Positions 21,908-34,300 of a stretch of 40,092 bases of DNA are shown here, piece by piece. The stretch covers positions 13,609-53,700 of the forward strand of contig NW_003124912.1 of the NCBI RefSeq assembly GCF_000003605.2, read 5' to 3'. Numbering within the stretch: the first letter of the stretch is position 1; each line of letters opens with the position of its first letter. The notes beneath the pieces were generated by a model. That model was not told where the DNA came from and did no database searches. It saw only the letters and a list, made by a program, of their open reading frames with translations. Made by a program: the position numbers and the translations under genes. The DNA comes from Saccoglossus kowalevskii (lineage: Eukaryota > Hemichordata > Enteropneusta > Harrimaniidae).

Positions 21908-23826
21908 ATTGATTAGTTTGACCTAGCTAGACCCTTTAACTTAATGTCTATTCGAAAGTCATGACGTCGTGCACACTGACTGTTTCAGTTAGTGATAGAT
22001 TTGCGTAAGCGATGAATTATCTTCTATGATAATTTCAAATATTTTTTTTCGGGATTGGTACAAGCATAAAGCTAAAAAAAAAGCTTTATGAAACAATTCT
22101 CTGCCATCAGTCCCAGAAACCAGTTACCGCAGGATGGCGCGTGACCCTATTTACGCATTATAGTGAGGTTATCGGACTTATTCTCATGAATAAGACGATG
22201 GGGGAGCTCGTTCGCCGGCAAGAGAAAAAAAAAATGTCATCAACTACGGTGGTAAACTTTTCCCAATTTGCGACATCTGTGGCATAAATTTGATAAAGGT
22301 AGAACCGGCAGAAGCTAACTCAGTGGATATCGGCCATTTTGCCTGTATAAGTTTGTAAGATTTATCATAGGTTCTATGGCAGAGATGTTATACTATATAT
22401 GAAAATTGTAATGTATTGTGAATGATGGGGTACTTTTTGTTGTCCTCAATTATTTCAAAAATCTGAGTTTTAAAAAATGGTAAAAAAATGCAATTTTTCT
22501 TTAACATTGTGTTTTATTATGGAATTATGCTAAAAATAGCGATTTATTTTTTTAAAACATATTAAAAGTAACACACTGTAACACAAAAAAAGAATGCTAT
22601 TTCATGGTGCCATGGGACAATAGATTCATGAGTAGGCTTCACAACCGCGAGCACGAATATCTACTATAAAGATCCTTGCCATTGGGCACAATTTTAGGGT
22701 GTACCCTTGAGTAATGTAGTATGTTTGGTTAATTTATGAGCTTGCAGTTGGGAATATATTTGTTATACTGTCGAATCATTGAAATAAACACGTTATAAGC
22801 ACATTTATAATGGTATTTGTTTGAAGAATCGATATACAGTATTTTGGTTTTGTAAATGTTCTTCAAAAGTAACATAACGCAAAATAAATAAATACAAAGA
22901 ATCGGAATATTAATAGTGTTGCACACCCCGTGGGAAATGTACCATATGACGTGCTGTCATTTTCAGAAAAGAAAAAAAAGTACCGAACGTGTTAAGCAAA
23001 GAGACAGTGAGATTTTACAGAAAGATCCAACCTGCAAACTCTACAAATTACTATGTTTTTCGTTGTAAAATTACTCACTTTTAATATACTTATCAAACAT
23101 ACTTAGAACATAACTAATTGGAGTGTTTTCTCGAGGTGACATTTTTTTTCTAATTTGGAATACAAATGGCTGGAAGAAATTGTTTTTATGCAAATATAGT
23201 GTTTACATCTGTAATGCAACAAATACTTGTTCTGTTTTTTCTGTGTTAGACATAATAAATCCCACAGTCCTAACAGGCAATGCGCACATTTTTAAATTTA
23301 GTCTCTCCTCCCACAAAAATCCCATTACACGCCTGATTATGCATCGACTACACTATAGTAATATACATAATTCGCACAACATTGGTGACACGACCGTGAA
23401 GGTGATTTTCATGAAGAGGTCAGTGTGTATAGATAATATTGTGTTATAGATGAAATTATTGTAATACTAATTTAATACACTTCCCATTATGGAGTGTAAC
23501 ACCTGTTCTATATTGATCATTACTGGATGTACGTACGGCAACATATACACAGCAACTTAAAACATGTTCGCCACTCTCATCGACCACTTTTCAACATGTT
23601 GATGTTTTCTATCAATTCTATAGTGGCTTAAAATTAATGGGAAACCTCGCTGGATCGTACAGTTTCGGAGATGTAAAAATCATGGCTTTCCACGATGGGA
23701 AAATTCGATATTGCATTCATACGTAACGACTAAGTTGGAAAATTCATCTACACCCCTGGATACATTACAATATCTGCTGAATACAAACAGCGCATTTATA
23801 TATCATTGTCTTTGGAAGTGTGCGAG
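21908..23826. other. Shared upstream region of ABITRAM and the C1GALT1-like gene
   Basis: About 1.9 kb between two divergent start codons, so promoters of both genes probably lie here. Near ABITRAM it is somewhat GC-richer, with a CRE-like ATGACGTCG at about 21961 and GATGGCGCGTG at about 22133; no TATA box is convincing. A perfect 9-bp-arm hairpin (CATAAAGCT facing AGCTTTATG) lies at about 22065-22090. A dispersed repeat occupies about 22288-22650. Confidence 0.5.
22288..22650 (+). repeat. Diverged copy of the TTAA-flanked element, opposite orientation
   Basis: This aligns with the reverse complement of 33291-33824 over several hundred bases. Shared blocks include CTATGGCAGAGAT, GTACTTTTTGTT, TTCTTTAACATTGTGTTT and ATGAGTAGGCTTC. 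The left end (AAAGGTAGAACC) is a decayed form of the AAGGTAGAAGCC terminus. Confidence 0.7.
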
Positions 23827-26514
23827 ATGTCCCTGTTACGTCTTCTTCGCGTGTGGGTAGCCACACTGTCGATCGGAATGCTGGTGTTTACTGGAATTGT
23901 ACTGTTCACATATGAAATACGCACACGGACTATGTGGCGGAAACAGATGGGCGACTTAGTCAACATAGAGTACAGGGACATAGAACAAGGAAAGATCTCA
24001 GCCAACACTAGTAGTCTGCGTGAACCCCATGTGACAAACGGTGAGTCGGGTTAACTTTAATATATAATAATAATAACTACGTAAACAACGTGTAGTTGCA
24101 CAACTACCTAATTCTTCCATGTAAGTAGTAAGCCTCTAATTTCAGTCCCAAACGCGACGATAGACCTTACATTACATGACGCCACAGGCCAAAATGTACA
24201 AAACATTGTTTAGTGTAGCTGTTGTTTTTTTTTTTTTTGAGGAAAGAACACAGCGAATTTATAAAGAACGGGATAAATTGTGCAATTTGTTTGACTCCCA
24301 AACATTCAAACAAAAAGCGAAATTCATCTTTAACAAAAAAGTGCAACATGCATAGTAAGTCACGTTTTCTATTTCTTCTAGGGGTATTCGTTCACCATTT
24401 TCACTTATCACATGATACAGACACCAACTTGAATGGACATGTTATTGGTTAGAGAAAATGCGTGCAAGCATGAGTGTATCTATATATGGCACATTTTAGA
24501 CGCGTATGCAAATCAATATTTGCATCACATGGAACATTTGGAGTGATAGTCCGGGCAATTTTGACAGACTAGTATTAGTATGATAAACATTCCAAAATAA
24601 ATGCGCTCACGACTGCTGGTTTCGATTTATTTCTGGTTAATTTTAATAATGCCGTGCCTTTACAATTTTAACTATTGGGAAGGTTCGATTCAAATTGAAG
24701 AATATATGTTATGCCCACTATACTTTCATTTTTTGTGAGTTCATGTCATCCGGATGAGACAATTTCTTCATGGTGATTATAGTTTTCCATTATATAATGG
24801 AATATAATCACCCATAATGCATTGGTGTGTGTGTAGTAATATGCTTAGTAGTGCGAAATTTGAATTCGGCTCGAACTGGTCGATGATATGCTGGAATTGT
24901 TAACCCCACGCATGCGCAGTGAAATACTGATAAAAATACATTACTTGCACATGTCATATGCTTAATGACTTTACAATATGAAACATTCGTAACAGATCGT
25001 ACAATTGTTCCAATCGTTTTACACCATTTCTTTATTTAGCTTTCAGTTAATAACTGAATCGTTCGCTGGTAACCATGACAATATTGAATAATTTCGCTTT
25101 TCTTTCCAGATAAGTACTTCTCAGCATCATCGAATCATGATTTGAAAAATGAAGTTCGGGTACTCATTTTTGTGTTGACGTCTTCTAAGACGGCTTCTGA
25201 GCGGCTATCCCTGGTACAGGAGACATGGGGACGACGCTCAAATAAGATATTATATCTTAGTAGTAATGCTGATTCCAACATGTCGATCATCGGTCTGGGC
25301 GGGACGGATGGTTACGAGACACTATGGGGAAAAACTAAAAGAGCATTTTCTTACGTGTACAACAATCATTTGAACGATGCTGATTGGTTCATGAAAGTCG
25401 ATGACGACACCTACGTGGTTGTTGAAAATTTGCGGCGCATGCTCCGTGGTTACAACGCGTCGAAGCCGCTCTTCTTTGGACACCGTTTTCGTTATCCTTC
25501 TTCCGTCCGCCAGAGTTACATGAGTGGAGGCGGTGGTTACGTACTCAGCAAAGCAGCTCTGGCAAGATTTGTAAGGCTCGGACTGCCAAACGCCGTTGCG
25601 TGCGAGCAAAACGATATGGGTGCCGAGGATTATTTAATGGGAAGATGTCTCGAGAGAGTTGGTGTAGTACATGGAGATTCACGGGATTCCAGAGGCAGAC
25701 AACGTTTTCTTCCCTTATCACTTTTCCATCATTTCAACGGTAATTACCCCAAATGGATGTATGAATATGAATATTATCCGTTAAGATCAGTGAGTATATT
25801 ATTTTCTCATAATAATTTGTCAACATAATCTAATTTTAATAATTTGTTTTATAAAGCGGTATTGTATGTGCGCCTTCGAAATTCTTGTATTCTATCCTAA
25901 GCATTCTCTTCATTTTTAGAAATAATTATATATTTTACAATTTAAACTGAAACGAGGTGTTTCTATTGGCCGATTAGATAACTTTGGAACGTTTTCAAAT
26001 GACGTTGTTACGCACTGTGCTCTTTGGATAGACTCAATTGCCATTGAAATGACTAAATATTGGTGCATATTTATAATATAAAGAGAATGCATTTGTTGCG
26101 CTGTAAAAAAAATGTATTTTACAGACAGTGTAGACAGGTGCAACGAAAGCGTCATTATTTAAAAAGCGATAGACGCCACGATGCGTCCTGTTCGATGTGC
26201 GTCCCATGCGACGTATACAAGGCGCGTAACGCGTAAAGGGCGGTGGTCGTCGCGCAGCGCGTGTTCGGATTTCATGTAAATAAACAATATATTTACACGC
26301 GTTGTATACGTCGCTGTGAGTCCCATATCGAACATGACGCAGCACGATCATTGCCGCCCTTTTAATTAAATTTCACCAGTCTGTTCTTGTTCATGTTTTT
26401 TGTATGTTTCAGGGCAGGCAGTGTTGTTCTGATAGCCTAGTGAGCGCACACTACGTACGTGGAAATGACATGCATTTGATGGACTACCTTATTTATGGAC
26501 TAAATCCTGAATAA
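23827..26514 (+). CDS. C1GALT1: Core 1 beta-1,3-galactosyltransferase (C1GALT1-like, glycosyltransferase family 31), complete, three exons
   Basis: Golgi enzyme that adds galactose from UDP-Gal to GalNAc-Ser/Thr, making the core 1 O-glycan (family knowledge). Exons are 23827-24040, 25110-25789 and 26413-26514, with phase-1 and phase-0 junctions and GT/AG borders; the product is 331 aa. It is a type II membrane protein with a short basic N-terminus and one membrane segment at residues 10-28. The catalytic domain has DWFMKVDDDTY (metal-binding DDD at 169-171), SYMSGGGGYVLS (207-218), GAED (242-245), GRC, GDSRD and CCSD (302-305). Sequons are at N60 and N187. The last exon encodes only 33 residues and stops soon after CCSD..HYV, so the C-terminus is shorter than human (363 aa). 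The cysteine pair of human LCWV and QRCNK is absent. The in-frame TTG at 23806 is not used as start; the first ATG is 23827. It could be one member of an expanded C1GALT family. Confidence 0.93.
24772..24812. repeat. 41-bp near-perfect palindrome in C1GALT1-like intron 1
   Basis: GGTGATTATA and TCCATTATATAATGGA, followed by TATAATCACC, form a hairpin with a few unpaired bases. No matching flanks were seen, so a tiny MITE or chance palindrome are both possible. Confidence 0.6.
26157..26366. mobile_element. Complete CpG-rich terminal-inverted-repeat element (C1GALT1-like intron 2)
   Basis: The left arm has GCGTCCTGTTCGATGTG, CCATGCGACGTATACAA and GGCGCG. The right arm is its near-complement (CGCGTTGTATACGTCGC, CATATCGAACATGACGC). 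Ends begin and finish around TTAAAA/TTTTAA. It carries no protein frame. GC and CpG are far above the surrounding intron. A half copy lies at 5704-5838. Confidence 0.8.
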
Positions 26515-27390
26515 ACTGCCCGGGATAAACTGTCGAAGACTACTCTAGAACGTGTGACAGAAAACTGATCTGTTTTATAATGCAGTCTATATTGAAATGG
26601 AGAACCCCGAATTAGAATTAGAAATTAGATAACCGCGTGATAAGTGAGTCATAAACATACATGCTACTTGAATCGATTGTGGCTTGTGATTGTTGAATTA
26701 TTCGTATTGCCGATATGTGAAATACTAGTAAACAAGATCCACCAAAAGATCGGAACAATGTGCATATTTTAATAAATCATTCGTAACACTAGTGACTCAG
26801 AGGTAGTTTCTTCTACTTGTTTGTAATTATTGACATGTGTAATATGGGTCAACCAATCAGAAGACAGGCTAATTAACTTATCAACTGAGACCCGGAAACC
26901 ATACTTTCTTGGATAAACTTAGATCCCGAAAACTTGCGTTCAAACAAGCCCGATTCTGGCGGATAATGTGAGAGCGCTTACACTGATGGCAAGTCTGTTG
27001 GGATTTCGCGGTCACATGACTTTCGCGTTAGACTGCAATCAAGTCTAGTTTGATATACTAAACTTCTAGTCGGTGACACAGAGTGCAAAATTAGCAAATA
27101 TTCTTTCTTGGCAGAGTGGTTCATTTGAGGTAACATCCATGTGAAATGTTAATCACTTAAATTTATAACTATATCTGTCTCAAAAGTACTGCATACATTC
27201 CCAATAAAGTAAGCACTGAAAGACAACCATCAGAACATTCACACACACTGAAATAAGGAGATATTCACGCCCCACAATGACGTAAAGTAGATGGAGTACA
27301 GTAAAAAGTGGTCAGTCAATTGCAAATGAAAAAGACCCGTAAATCTATATAAGTATTCGCTTGTTCTAACATTTTCAAGTTAGTAAGACT
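26515..27390. other. 3' flank of the C1GALT1-like gene
   Basis: Candidate polyadenylation signals (AATAAA) are at 26771-26776 and about 27202. No further gene recognised before the exon-like region that starts at 27394. Confidence 0.5.
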
Positions 27391-27393
27391 TAC

Positions 27394-29640
27394 CTGTAAA
27401 CATAGGTAATTCAAGGCTGTAAGGAAGCAAAAATTAGTTGGTCCGGCCATCCATCGAGGGCCGTATGCCCGAGGCGTATGATGACCACGTCTGCTAGGGG
27501 GGACAACAGAAGTGGTTGTTGTGCAGAGAACCGTGCACTCAGGATCGTTCTTGCCCATGACGTGATTTAGACATGGAACATAGACGGCCAACTCATGCAC
27601 GTCGATGTCAAGAAGACCATGGCATCTGATTACGAGTCCCTTTATGGCATTTCACTTGAGCAGATCTCTTCCCCTTATTCTTACTGAACATCTGCATATA
27701 GTCACATATGTTGAAAAACCATTAGCCCAGCTGTCATGGTAACAAGGAATATTGAAGGCATAATATGCATGTACCAGGAGCGAAACAAAAGTTGCAGCCG
27801 GCTGATGTTAGTTTTTTAAGGCTTGAGCGATAAAGAGGCAAGGCCTCTCAGAATGGATTGAACCATGTTGTGTCCTGGGAGATTCCTCTACCTAGACTCA
27901 CTTTTAGGATGATACTTCGGTGGTGTTCACTGTAGAAGATACTTTTTTCCTGTATAGCTGGCTTAGTACAGAAATCTAACTAGTTGAGGTGTAGAGGAAT
28001 AGAAAGGTTGGATGTAAAATAGTAAACACCAATTTCTGAAATACTACAAGTTTCTATAACACAACAGGGATAGTCTCCATAACAGTGCTGATCAGAGAAT
28101 AATTTATAGGCATGAATGTGTAAGTGTTCTTTCCGGAATTGTGAGCAAGTCTGCACAGTTGACTGCAATGATCCACTGATATATGTGGTAACATCATGGG
28201 TCCACTTTTGACCAGAATGAGGCCATTAATGTCATCATTGAGTTGGTTGACATTGACAGTTTCCTGAGCACTGCCATCGAAGCAGTCTTGTGGCGATTCT
28301 GAAGACAATCGTTGTAATCTGCCACTCTAATGTTGTTTCTACATAGTATAAAAGTATTATATTTTGTATTTACACTCTAGCTGAATGTTGTGCAGTTCAT
28401 CCCAAGTCTGGATTTCTACTGCAAGGAAGAGACATTTTGCATTCACATACAAACTTGCTTGTTCTTCCCAGAGACCCAATGCTTGTTTGTCCATCAAGTT
28501 GGCTTCCAATACAAAGTTTGATTGTGCCTGCTAGAAGAGACAGTCAGGTAAGGTGGGTAGGAACCCTGAACAAATAATCAGGGTTGGTCAACTACTGAAA
28601 AACATCTAGACACCTAACAAGGTTGTCCTATAGGAAAAAGTTAGGTTCCTGTACGTCGAACAATAGTTTTTGTTTCAGTTTCAAGGTGGCAGGTGACACC
28701 AAGCTTGTCACTCAGATTAACTTTCCCCACCATGCTCATTGTTCCAATGTGTTAGTCCTATAAGATCTTCTCATAGAGTTTCTCTGAGGGGTGGGAAAAT
28801 ACACTGCAGATGTTTATTTCCATCTCCAGGTAGACCAGAAACATTGATCAGAAACACAAAAGGGTGCTAGTAAACATTTATTCAGCTTTTCTTTCAATTG
28901 GTTATGGGAAAACACGTCATCAATATAGTTGTCCCATAAGTGTAGCTGTAGTACTACTACTTGTCACACTATTGTGAATATCAGTTGTGCAGTGAACATG
29001 CAATTAGGGAGGACTCTGTAATGCTATACTGACTCCCCAACCTCAAGAGGTGTTCACTGTCTGGGTACAGTGGAATATTTAAGTGTCTTTCAAAAAATCG
29101 TTCAGAACTCACACTGGTGATCTAATTTGAGATGTGTACTCTAATCAGACAGATCCATGAACGAACGCATCTGCCATTCCTGAACAGACGTGCATAAAAG
29201 CCTGGGTCTAAGCTCTTTGACATGTTTAGATTGTATGCTTGGCTTAGCAAGGCAGTGACTTCTGTATTGCACATGTTTTCTCTTGGCAGCATTTACTCTC
29301 TGTGAAGCCAGTACTGCCGAGTGATAATGAGAAAATCTGGTTATGCCCGGTGATTTGGCAATGGTGGGACTGGGTCGGTTACTTGAGACAGCGAGTTACT
29401 GCATGAAATATGTTCCATCTCTGATTAGGGCTGGACAGGAAGCATGCAACCTCTGATCTCTTACCCCAAGACTGGTTGGAGCTATTGCTTGACGAGGATA
29501 AATAATGTGTGGAATGGACATGTCCAGTGTCTCCACAGCAAATGCCCCAAATGACAGACGAACATCTGAGTTTCCCTTAAAGACTGTGTGTGTGCATATT
29601 TGAGTGTATGGTATCAACACTGACGACTTTCATTCAACTT
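27394..29640 (-). pseudogene. Unidentified exon-like region, possibly a decayed gene or old transposon
   Basis: This stretch is less AT-rich than its flanks and has several open blocks on the minus strand. 29396-29620 is open for 74 codons. About 29135-29300 is open for roughly 55. About 28650-28740 starts MSMVGKVNLSDKLGV. 28390-28527 follows an acceptor-like CTCTTCTAGCAG and contains DKQALGLWEEQASLYV and LFLAVEIQTWDEL. 28069-28297 contains VNVNQLNDDINGLILVKSG. 27394-27650 contains HELAVYVPCLNHVMGKNDPE and RAYGPRWMAGPTNFC and ends at a perfect donor (CAG/GTAAGT) at 27394. In-frame stops and frame changes separate the blocks, some of which could be introns. I recognise no family. It could be a real multi-exon gene, a pseudogene or a fossil mobile element. 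Confidence 0.35.
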
Positions 29641-31356
29641 TACACCTACCAAGTGACGACAGACCTACCAAGTGATGACCCCAATCTTTGTTTCATAATT
29701 TCTATTAATATTTAATCGAATTTAAGTTTGAATTAATATTAATATACCTTACTAAACCTAAGCTTTGCAAACATTTCTATATTTAGTCACAGGATATTCG
29801 ACTTTTATTTAATTAAACTTGAATTAAAATGCAATTCTATGTTAAATTGCATTGAACTGAGTTTAATTAAACTTTTAATAAATTTATGACTTTCCACAAG
29901 TACAACACTACCAGCTTTGTAAGATTTCACTTCAACTTGGGAATGAAAAAGGGTGGACTGTTTTTTTTGAAAATTCTGGTTCCTAAATAGTCTCGGGGTT
30001 CCAACAGCCAAAAATCGCTTCTTCAAAATGGGATACAAAAATGACAAATTCAGCTGAATTCTGTTAGCAGTTGACTTAATGTTTTAACAGATTATTTTGC
30101 AGTGAAAATTTGTTATTTTTTCATAATTTGTAGGAATCTGAAAAACCTGTTTCACAACTAGTCTCTGTTTAGTTTCAAGCCACATTTCAAGATGGATGCC
30201 CCCATATCAGAAATTAATTAATTACATTTATTTTATTATGTGTACACAAACTGACTGATCAAAACACAGTTCTTTTTACACTGGAAACTCAGACACTGAA
30301 GAGTTCAGTGTAAAAGAAGCAAACTGCTGGACACAGCCATGCATGGCACAGTCCCAGTTAGTTATCAAATTTAAGATGTAGAGTTTTGTTTATAGTAATA
30401 TACATGTAGTTGGAACATAAACATTATGTATATGTGAAGTTTGAATGTAATCGGTCCAGGCATGCAAGCACGCAAATACAGAGGTGAATTGATAAGTCTT
30501 GTTTTCGAACTCCGTCCGTATGGGGACTAAAAATATCAGACTTCTGGGCCCTTTATGACTAACAAATTATTTTAACCAAACTGGTCATCAAGTCTATTTT
30601 GTCATAAATTTCAGGTTTACATTGTATCAGTGATACTGGAAAACGTTTAGTCGAATTTATTTTTGTTTAGTTATTTATCAATAAATGGATAGCAAGAGCT
30701 CTTGGAACAGATATATTTATGGTAAATAAGCCCATTTATATACAGCTTTGTAAACATAATTAGTAATACCAGTAACAAATGTTATAAACAAAGTACATTG
30801 CTAACACGTGTTAGAGGCACTTCAAGAAAATACAAGCACAATTCATGTTCACAACAATAATTTACATATTAACAGTAAGATGATTTTATTTTGATGTCAA
30901 AATATAAATTTCGGCTTACATGCATTTTAATTAACTGGTGATTCATTCCTAATAGAGTAAGTATTGTATAATAAAATACACATCAACTGCCAAAGTCAAT
31001 TGAACTACCCGTGAGAAATTCTGCTCCCACTATTATACCGGTACATTTGTTCTCAAGATTTGTAAATACAAGACATACTCATTCCATTATTATAATTAAA
31101 AGTTGTAGAAAATATAGAAATGTTATGTACAGATTTACAATATTCCAATCAAATATTTGTATGACAAAAACGTTTAATTTTACCTAACTATTTACAATCT
31201 GCACTGGGGGGGGGGGGTATGAAAATTATGTTTGAAAAGTGTACAAAACTATTATTTGGAAAATATTTTACATTACACAATTATTTATGTGAGCAGGTCA
31301 TTAGTTTGCCTAATGTTGAAAACATGATGAAAGCTGTATAATCCTTGACAGAGTCT
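29641..31356. other. Intergenic AT-rich DNA and probable 3' UTR of the next minus-strand gene
   Basis: No exon seen. A repeat segment at about 30425-30500 (GTGAAGTTTGAATGTAATCG, ACAGAGGTGAATTGATAAGT) matches 37545-37630. A 12-base G run lies at 31206-31217. AATAAA on the minus strand at 30885-30890 could serve the gene ending at 31357. Confidence 0.5.
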
Positions 31357-34300
31357 TTATGATACACCAGTATACGTCGAAAAGGCAGATCCATCAGGTA
31401 TAAGTGCCTGATTGGTAAAAACTTCTTTAATTGGAATGAAATGCTGTTCAATGAGAAAAAAAACAAAATCAAAAAATTTACATATATAATAACGTAGCGT
31501 AACGTTTACAACCTTGTCTCATGAGAATGTAGACATTAATTAACAAATAGGAATTCAATTCAAGATTAGATACAAACTAAAGATATAAGTACTGCTTGGT
31601 ACAATCTTTTCCATGCAGGGCAGATATTGAAATACAAGTTTTTATTTTTGATATGTGACTCTTAAAAATATAGAACATAAAAACGAGTGATACCTGTATA
31701 ACACAGTATTTTCTTGTTGACGATGAATAACTTTTATCATACATGCAACAGCTTATATAAAGCATTAAAACTAAAATAAGGCTTGAATTCAAATGAATTC
31801 TTGGCATGAATGTTTTGATGCCCATTTATGCACATGTATAATGCAATTGTGACATGTTGTTGACATTGTAAATACCCGGTACCTCTTGGAATTCAATAGC
31901 ATTTCAAATTTATATGTGACAATCAGGTAGTTTTGAAACCGGCGCATTCAAGATATTAAATGATGTTCATGCATACTAGATTGAGTAATTTTAATATGTT
32001 TCTTCTTGAACGAATCACATTTATTTACACTGCCCAGCTGTTCTGTTTTCATGACCGTCGTAAAAGGAGTGCCAGCCAGAGTATAATATATAAATATAAA
32101 AAATCAAATGACTGATATTTTCATTTGAGATACTGTTTAACGCATGATATTTTCTCTCCTATAACAATATAACATTTTCATGTATGATAATATCTATATC
32201 TAAACGAAATTTTGCATGGAAAATAATGGCTAAAATTTAATAATTGTGACAGACATTTTCTGTAATATGTACCTTTCCCATCATGATAATATTCTCGCAA
32301 CCACATATTTACATATTATACAGCAATTATCATGAATTTCAATGAGGTTTCGACAGCCAAAATTAATCTGTTTATAGTATAGTATAGTATATATCTTTGA
32401 GGAAAGTAAGGAATCACACATGTGGGAATAATGGTACACCTTGCATTTGGCTAACATACAAATATTGTTTACGAGCAACATTTATTATATATCCATATCT
32501 ATTCAATGTTACATGAAAGAAATGCCTCAGCTCCTTATTCTTTTGTTTATGGTTAACAACTCCCCTGATGAAAGCCTTCGCAAATAGCTGATTTGAATGG
32601 TACCGTATATGTCAAACAACGATGTATTGAAGGTTTCACATGTATAAAACAACCTACCATGTCATCTCCACCATCTAGTATCTTAGCAACAGGATTCATG
32701 AAGTTTCTTTCCACACGTGGTTTCGCACTAAACTTGCTGAGTGACCTGCATGTTGATAGCGCAACTTCACTATCTAGAAGCGCATCATGGAAGTGTTGAT
32801 TTCCTGTAGGGAGTAAAAATAGTTTCAGGTATAGTGACTTAAAAATGAGAAAATACCACAGAAATTATATATAGCAGTGGCACTGGCAAGTATGAAAGTT
32901 GTTCAAAAGGCGTTGTCTTTACCACTAAATGGCACTCAAATTATAAAAATTATACAAATACGTGGCAAAAACTATAGACAATCAGATGTATCATATATTT
33001 GTCAAACTATATTCTTTGAAATATGCAAGAAAAGATTTTGTAGAATGATTTGGTATATACAGTCAGAGTGTAACTTTATAACTAAACTTAACGTTTAGCT
33101 AGATAATGAAATTGAACAAAGCAAAGTCAGTTGACAGCCAGCCAGGGAGTTAAGTTGCCCTCAGACTGTACTGTATATACGGTACTGTAATTTAGGCAAC
33201 AGGGACAGGCCCTAATTTGGTTCTAAAATAGGAGTCATAAAATGTTGAAAAATTAGTCAATCAAGAAAAATATCCTTATGTTCAGTATATTTAAGGTAGA
33301 AGCCTAGTCATAAAATTTGACAAAATTGGTGATAAATCGCATGACAATGTTCATTAGTTTATTATGTACAATCATGAAGCTAATGTCTCATGGTACATTA
33401 TTTTGTGTGTTACAGTTATACTTGTTGAGAAAAGTGTCCTAATATTTCTTGAAAATTGCTATTCAATGAAACACAATGTTAAAGAAAAAATGCATTTTTT
33501 GACACTGTTTAAAACCCAGATGTTTTAAATAATTCAGAACAAAAAGTACTCCATCATTAACAATATATGATTTTTTCAGTCTATGTCACAGGTTAGATTT
33601 TGAGATATAGCATAATATCTCTGCCATAGGAACCTGTGGTAAAAGTGTTATAATAGTGTCAAAATGGCGACTTTCCACTAAAATACAACTATCAATTTCT
33701 TGAAAAAGGCTGGTGACCCCAACTTTTTTTAGGTTGAATATCCTTAGATTGCCTTGGAGTACAATTTATTGCAAAATGAATAAATTCTTGGTTTTTAACT
33801 TTATGAGTAGGCTTCTACCTTAATGTAATATGAAATTATTTTAAAAATTTGTTTGTATGTTTTTTCATACTTGAGTTGATCTGATTACTGATGCTGCAAG
33901 TACAATCTTTTGGCTTTGATTTTGATGGGAAAACGGCACGATTTTTTTCTTTAAATCAAAAACTGAGCATTGAATAATAATTTAACACTTTTTATGGTGA
34001 TAACAAGCTCATTGATGGAACAAATCACGCTAGCCACAATAAACATCATACTCCTGAATAGACATCAATGACTACAGGGAAAAACTAAATTAGACTCTAA
34101 TTTAGGCGTCAAGATTGAAATGTTCAAAAAATGATGCATAAATTAGAGATTTTATGGTAGTACTGGTAGAAAGTAACAATGTAATGTAATATCATCAGTT
34201 ATTGGTACTCTAGATTGATGGCACAGTGTACTTAATTCTCTTGTGATCAGCTTGTGGTGAAATGGATTGAGCTGAAAGGTAAGGTGCCTCCCTATTGTCC

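Noticed and set aside
21696-21926. Plus-strand open frame over ABITRAM exon 1
   Set aside because: It is a shadow of ABITRAM exon 1 and has no domain of its own.
23806-23826. Upstream in-frame extension of the C1GALT1-like protein
   Set aside because: The first codon is TTG. The ATG at 23827 gives the expected short cytoplasmic tail and membrane segment.
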